Positions 57,371-64,000 of a stretch of 64,000 nucleotides of DNA are shown here, in pieces. Source of the stretch: Dacryopinax spathularia (Eukaryota > Basidiomycota > Dacrymycetes > Dacrymycetales > Dacrymycetaceae); the NCBI GenBank assembly GCA_037974965.1, contig JBBPFI010000010.1, positions 1,116,001-1,180,000 of the forward strand. Direction: 5' to 3'. Position 1 is the first letter of the stretch. Every line of letters starts with the position of its first letter. The notes beneath the pieces are model-generated. The model saw only the letters and a list, made by a program, of their open reading frames with translations, searched no databases and was not told the origin of the DNA. The position numbers were made by a program, and so were the translations under genes.

Positions 57371-60300
57371 AATCCCACGAACAACGCTAGGGATCCCACA
57401 AACATTGGGCCGCTCCACCGTGCAGAACGGCCCAGCCCCCTTCGGCACATAGCCCCTCCATTCAGCGGTGCCAAAATCAAACATCAGATTGATCCACCAT
57501 CCATTCTCAAACTCCATAGGATCCCACAAACATCTGGCTCCTCCACCGTGCCGGCCGGGAAGGAAACGGCCCAGCCCGCGTCCCCGCGCAGGAATCCCAC
57601 GAACAACGCTAGGGATCCCACGAACATCCGTCCCCTGCATCATACATACCTCAAAGGCAATAACCCAGCCTGCGTGGGACGCAGAGCAATCCCAGGAACA
57701 GCGCTACGGATCCCACGAACATCTGGCCGCTGCACCGTGCCGACAAGGAAGAGAACAGCCTTGCCTGCGTCCCCGCGCAGGAATCCCACGAACAGCGCGA
57801 ACATCGGGCCCCTCCACCCAGCCGGCAAGGAAGAGAACAGCCTTGCCTGCGTCCCCGCGCAGGAATCCCAGGAACAGCGCTAGGGATCCCACGAACATCC
57901 GGCCGCTCCACCCAGCCGGCAAGGAAGAGAACAGCCTTGCCTGCGTCCCCGCGCAGGAATCCCACGAACAGCGCTAGGGATCCCACGAACGTCCGGGCCC
58001 TGCATCATACGTACCTCAAAGGGAATGACCCAGCCTGCATCCCCGCACAGCAATCCCACGAACAACGCTAGGGATCCCACGAACATCCGGCCGCTCCACC
58101 ATGCTGGCCAGGAAGGAAACGACCTTCCCCGCGTCTCCACGCAGGAATCCCACGAACAACGCTAGGGATCCCACGAACGTCCGGGCCCTGCATCATACGT
58201 ACCGCAAAGGCAATAACCCAGCCTGCATCCCCGCGCAGGAATCCCACGAACAACGCTAGGGATCCCACAAACATCCGGCCCCTGCATCATACGTACCTCA
58301 AAGGCAATAACCCAGCCTGCGTCCCCGCGCAGGAATCCCACAAACAATGCTAGGGATCCCACAAACAGAACATCCGGCCCCTGCATCATACGTACCTCAA
58401 AGGCAATAACCCAGCCTGCGTGGGATGCACAGCAATCCCAGGAACAGTGCTACGGATCCCACGAACATCCAGCCGCTCCACCGTGCCGACAAGGAAGAGA
58501 ATGAAGGCAATAACCCAGCCTGCGTCCCCGCGCAGGAATCCCACGAACAACGCTAGGGATCCCACGAACATCTGGGCCCTGCATCATACGTACCTCAAAG
58601 GCAATAACCCAGCCTGTATCCCCGTGCACGAATCCCACGAACAACGCTAGGGATCCCACAAACATTGGGCCGCTCCACCATGCTGGCCAGGAAGGAAACG
58701 ACCTTCCCCGCGTCTCCACGCAGGAATCCCACGAACAACGCTAGGGATCCCACGAACGTCCGGGCCCTGCATCATACGTACCGCAAAGGCAATGACCCAG
58801 CCTGCATCCCCGCGCAGGAATCCCACGAACAACGCTAGGGATCCCACGAACATCTGGGCCCTGCATCATACGTACCTCAAAGGCAATAACCCAGCCTGTA
58901 TCCCCGTGCACGAATCCCACAAACAATGCTAGGGATCCCACGAACATCTGGCCGCTGCACCGTGCCGACAAGGAAGAGAACGGCCCAGCCTGCGTCCCCG
59001 CACAGGAATCCCACAAACAACGCTAGGGATCCCACGAACATCCGGGCCCTGCATCATACGTACCTCAAAGGCAATAACCCAGCCTGCGTGGGACGCACAG
59101 CAATCCCAGGAACAGCGCTACGGATCCAACGAACATCCGGCCGCTCCACCCAGCCGGCAAGGAAGAGAACAGCCTTGCCTGCGTCCCCGCGCAGGAATCC
59201 CACGAACAGCGCTAGGGATCCCACGAACATCCGGGCCCTGCATCATACGTACCGCAAAGGCAATAACCCAGCCTGCATCCCCGCACGGGAATCCCACGAA
59301 CAACGCTAGGGATCCCACGAACGTCCGGGCCCTGCATCATACGTACCGCAAAGGCAATAACCCAGCCTGCGTGGGATGCACAGCAATCCCAGGAACAGCG
59401 CTACGAATCCCACGAACATCCGGCCGCTCCACCGTGCCGACAAGGAAGAGAACGGCCCAGCCCATGTTTCCGTGCAGGAATCCCACCAACAAACAACGGG
59501 TCCCCGCGCAGGAATCCCACGAACAACGCTAGGGATCCCACGAACATCCGGCCCCTGCATCATACGTACCGCAAAGGCAATAACCCAGCCTGCGTCCCCG
59601 CGCAGGAATCCCACAAACAATGCTAGGGATCCCACAAACAGAACATCCGGCCCCTGCATCATACGTACCTCAAAGGCAATAACCCAGCCTGCGTGGGATG
59701 CACAGCAATCCCAGGAACAGTGCTACGGATCCCACGAACATCCAGCCGCTCCACCGTGCCGACAAGGAAGAGAACGAAGGCAATAACCCAGCCTGCGTCC
59801 CCGCGCAGGAATCCCATGAACAACGCTAGGGATCCCACGAACATCTGGGCCCTGCATCATACGTACCTCAAAGGCAATAACCCAGCCTGTATCCCCGTGC
59901 ACGAATCCCACGAACAACGCTAGGGATCCCACAAACATTGGGCCGCTCCACCGTGCAGAACAGCCCAGCCCCCTTCGGCACATAGCCCCTCCATTCAGTG
60001 GTGCCAAAATCAAACATCAGATTGATCCACCATCCATTCTCAAACTCCATAGGATCCCACAAACATCTGGCTCCTCCACCGTGCCGGCCGGGAAGGAAAC
60101 GGCCCAGCCCGCGTCCCCGCGCAGAAATCCCACAAACAACGCTAGGGATCCCACAAACATCTGGGACCTGCATCATACATACCTCAAAGGCAATAACCCA
60201 GCCTGCGTGGGACGCACAGCAATCCCAGGAACAGCGCTACGGATCCCACGAACATCTGGCCGCTGCACCGTGCCGACAAGGAAGAGAACAGCCTTGCCTG

Positions 60301-63300
60301 CATCCCCGCGCAGGAATCCCACGAACAGCGCGAACATCGGGCCCCTCCACCCAGCCGGCAAGGAAGAGAACAGCCTTGCCTGCGTCCCCGCGCAGGAATC
60401 CCACGAACAGCGCTAGGGATCCCACGAACATCCGGGCCCTGCATCATACGTACCTCAAAGGGAATGACCCAGCCTGCATCCCCGCACAGCAATCCCACGA
60501 ACAACGCTAGGGATCCCACGAACATCCGGCCGCTCCACCATGCTGGCCAGGAAGGAAACGACCTTCCCCGCGTCTCCACGCAGGAATCCCACGAACAACG
60601 CTAGGGATCCCACGAACGTCCGGGCCCTGCATCATACGTACCGCAAAGGCAATAACCCAGCCTGCATCCCCGCGCAGGAATCCCACGAACAACGCTAGGG
60701 ATCCCACAAACATCCGTCCCCTGCATCATACGTACCTCAAAGGCAATAACCCCGCCTGCGTGGGACGCACAGCAATCCCAGGAACAGCGCTACGGATCCC
60801 ACGAACATCCGGCCGCTCCACCGTGCCGACAAGGAAGAGAACGAAGGCAATAGCCCAGCCTGCGTCCCCACGCAGGAATCCCACGAACAATGCTAGGGAT
60901 CCCACGAACATCCGGGCCCTGCATCATACGTACCTCAAAGGCAATAACCCCGCCTGCGTGGGACGCACAGCAATCCCAGGAACAGCGCTACGGATCCCAC
61001 GAACATCCGGCCGCTCCACCGTGCCGACAAGGAAGAGAACGAAGGCAATAGCCCAGCCTGCATCCCCGCGCAGGAATCCCACGAACAACGCTAGGGATCC
61101 CACAAACATCCGTCCCCTGCATCATACGTACCTCAAAGGCAATAACCCCGCCTGCGTGGGACGCACAGCAATCCCAGGAACAGCGCTACGGATCCCACGA
61201 ACATCCGGCCGCTCCACCGTGCCGACAAGGAAGAGAACGAAGGCAATAGCCCAGCCTGCGTCCCCACGCAGGAATCCCACGAACAATGCTAGGGATCCCA
61301 CGAACATCTGGGCCCTTGCATCATACGTACCTCCAAGGCACCCAGCCTGCGTCCCCGCACAGGAATCCCACAAACAATGCTAGGGATCCCACGAACATCT
61401 GGCCGCTGCACCGTGCCGACAAGGAAGAGAACGGCCCAGCCTGCGTCCCCGCACAGGAATCCCACAAACAACGCTAGGGATCCCACGAACATCCGGGCCC
61501 TGCATCATACGTACCTCAAAGGCAATAACCCAGCCTGCGTGGGACGCACAGCAATCCCAGGAACAGCGCTACGGATCCAACGAACATCCGGCCGCTCCAC
61601 CCAGCCGGCAAGGAAGAGAACAGCCTTGCCTGCGTCCCCGCGCAGGAATCCCACGAACAGCGCTAGGGATCCCACGAACATCCGGGCCCTGCATCATACG
61701 TACCGCAAAGGCAATAACCCAGCCTGCATCCCCGCACGGGAATCCCACGAACAACGCTAGGGATCCCACGAACGTCCGGGCCCTGCATCATACGTACCGC
61801 AAAGGCAATAACCCAGCCTGCGTGGGATGCACAGCAATCCCAGGAACAGCGCTACGAATCCCACGAACATCCGGCCGCTCCACCGTGCCGACAAGGAAGA
61901 GAACGGCCCAGCCCATGTTTCCGTGCAGGAATCCCACCAACAAACAACGGGTCCCCGCGCAGGAATCCCACGAACAACGCTAGGGATCCCACGAACATCC
62001 GGCCCCTGCATCATACGTACCGCAAAGGCAATAACCCAGCCTGCGTCCCCGCGCAGGAATCCCACAAACAATGCTAGGGATCCCACAAACAGAACATCCG
62101 GCCCCTGCATCATACGTACCTCAAAGGCAATAACCCAGCCTGCGTGGGATGCACAGCAATCCCAGGAACAGTGCTACGGATCCCACGAACATCCAGCCGC
62201 TCCACCGTGCCGACAAGGAAGAGAACAGCCTTGCCTGCGTCCCCGCGCAGGAATCCCACGAACAGCGCGAACATCGGGCCCCTCCACCCAGCCGGCAAGG
62301 AAGAGAACAGCCTTGCCTGCGTCCCCGCGCAGGAATCCCAGGAACAGCGCTAGGGATCCCACAAACATCCGGCCGCTCCACCCAGCCGGCAAGGAAGAGA
62401 ACAGCCTTGCCTGCGTCCCCGCGCAGGAATCCCACGAACAGCGCTAGGGATCCCACGAACGTCCGGGCCCTGCATCATACGTACCTCAAAGGGAATGACC
62501 CAGCCTGCATCCCCGCACAGCAATCCCACGAACAACGCTAGGGATCCCACGAACATCCGGCCGCTCCACCATGCTGGCCAGGAAGGAAACGACCTTCCCC
62601 GCGTCTCCACGCAGGAATCCCACGAACAACGCTAGGGATCCCACGAACGTCCGGGCCCTGCATCATACGTACCGCAAAGGCAATAACCCAGCCTGCGTCC
62701 CCGCGCAGGAATCCCACAAACAATGCTAGGGATCCCACAAACAGAACATCCGGCCCCTGCATCATACGTACCTCAAAGGCAATAACCCAGCCTGCGTGGG
62801 ATGCACAGCAATCCCAGGAACAGTGCTACGGATCCCACGAACATCCAGCCGCTCCACCGTGCCGACAAGGAAGAGAACGAAGGCAATAACCCAGCCTGCG
62901 TCCCCGCGCAGGAATCCCACGAACAACGCTAGGGATCCCACGAACATCTGGGCCCTGCATCATACGTACCTCAAAGGCAATAACCCAGCCTGTATCCCCG
63001 TGCACGAATCCCACGAACAACGCTAGGGATCCCACAAACATTGGGCCGCTCCACCATGCTGGCCAGGAAGGAAACGACCTTCCCCGCGTCTCCACGCAGG
63101 AATCCCACGAACAACGCTAGGGATCCCACGAACGTCCGGGCCCTGCATCATACGTACCGCAAAGGCAATGACCCAGCCTGCATCCCCGCGCAGGAATCCC
63201 ACGAACAACGCTAGGGATCCCACGAACATCCGTCCCCTGCATCATACGTACCTCAAAGGCAATAACCCCGCCTGCGTGGGACGCACAGCAATCCCAGGAA

Positions 63301-64000
63301 CAGCGCTACGGATCCCACGAACATCCGGCCGCTCCACCGTGCCGACAAGGAAGAGAACGAAGGCAATAGCCCAGCCTGCGTCCCCACGCAGGAATCCCAC
63401 GAACAATGCTAGGGATCCCACGAACATCCGGGCCCTGCATCATACGTACCTCCAAGGCAATAACCCAGCCTGCGTGGGACGCACAGGAATCCCAGGAACA
63501 GCGCTACGAATCCCACGAACATCCGGCCGCTGCACCGTGCCGACAAGGAAGAGAACGAAGGCAATAGCCCAGCCTGCGTCCCCGCGCAGGAATCCCACGA
63601 ACAATGCTAGGGATCCCACGAACATCTGGGCCCTGCATCATACGTACCTCAAAGGCAATAACCCAGCCTGTATCCCCGTGCACGAATCCCACGAACAACG
63701 CTAGGGATCCCACAAACATTGGGCCGCTCCACCGTGCAGAACGGCCCAGCCCCCTTCGGCACATAGCCCCTCCATTCAGTGGTGCCAAAATCAAACATCA
63801 GATTGATCCACCATCCATTCTCAAACTCCATAGGATCCCACAAACATCTGGCTCCTCCACCATGCCGGCCGGGAAGGAAACGGCCCAGCCCGCGTCCCCG
63901 CGCAGAAATCCCACAAACAACGCTAGGGATCCCACAAACATCTGGGACCTGCATCATACATACCTCAAAGGCAATAACCCAGCCTGCGTGGGACGCAGAG
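57371..64000. repeat. GGATCC satellite array with higher-order structure (runs off the window)
   Basis: Units of about 94-104 bp begin AATCCCACGAACAACGCTAG then GGATCCCACGAACATC, followed by one of several variable middles (CTGCATCATACGTACC type, or CCGCTCCACCGTGCCG type) and CCCAGCCTGCGTCCCCGC. Pairs form 198-bp dimers, seen three times in a row from 60726. Blocks of about 2.4-3.8 kb repeat: 58926-59760 recurs at 61377-62210 (offset 2451), and a unique insert with GGTGCCAAAATCAAACATCA occurs at 57460, 60000 and 63781. Both strands stay open over long runs because unit lengths and base content avoid stops. No start, domain or codon pattern supports a real protein. Confidence 0.92.

Noticed and set aside
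57236-64000. Dozens of 60-200 codon frames in the right-end repeats
   Set aside because: They follow the satellite period on both strands and have no gene signals.

Overview
The window reads as nuclear DNA of a basidiomycete fungus, most likely an Agaricomycete. Genes are dense and broken by short introns (about 45-60 nt, GT-AG, with CTNAC-like branch sites). Recognisable proteins are of fungal type. A Plavaka-type transposase and DUF6532 proteins, both typical of Agaricomycetes, are present. All exon joins were worked out by eye from splice signals and phase; no search or alignment was run.

Left flank (1-13.9 kb), ordinary host genes: an NCS1 purine/cytosine permease, a 73-residue protein of unknown function, a small Stf2/HABP4-type protein, a TPR-like protein, an Axl2-like membrane protein with cadherin-like folds, and cyclophilin-40 on the minus strand.

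Middle (13.87-46.73 kb): a 32.9 kb block that looks like one very large DNA transposon. Both edges carry the same inverted sequence (GCCATCAGTAAA..CCTCC), each backed by 110-160 bp packed with CTATG/CATAG words. Inside are: an apparently intact six-exon Plavaka (CACTA-like) transposase; two near-identical inverted arms of 4.2 and 4.1 kb, each with a complete RAD9-like 9-1-1 clamp gene; one intact PIF1 helicase gene, divergent from the right RAD9, and its truncated copy in the left arm; a 1049-residue protein with a Cys-rich tail; two further unknown genes; two DUF6532 genes; long purine/pyrimidine tracts; and a decayed-looking minus-strand gene. This block, with its clamp and helicase cargo, is the strongest candidate for something undescribed.

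Right flank (46.9-53.6 kb), host genes again: PEX13 (peroxisome import), a small protein kinase with an altered DFG motif, and mitochondrial proton-translocating NAD(P) transhydrogenase in 11 exons.

Right end (53.6-64 kb), repeats: a gene-free stretch with hairpins, about 2 kb in which TTAGGG pairs recur inside longer units (subterminal-looking DNA), and from 57.37 kb to the window edge a BamHI-type (GGATCC) satellite with higher-order structure. This suggests a subtelomeric or heterochromatic neighbourhood.
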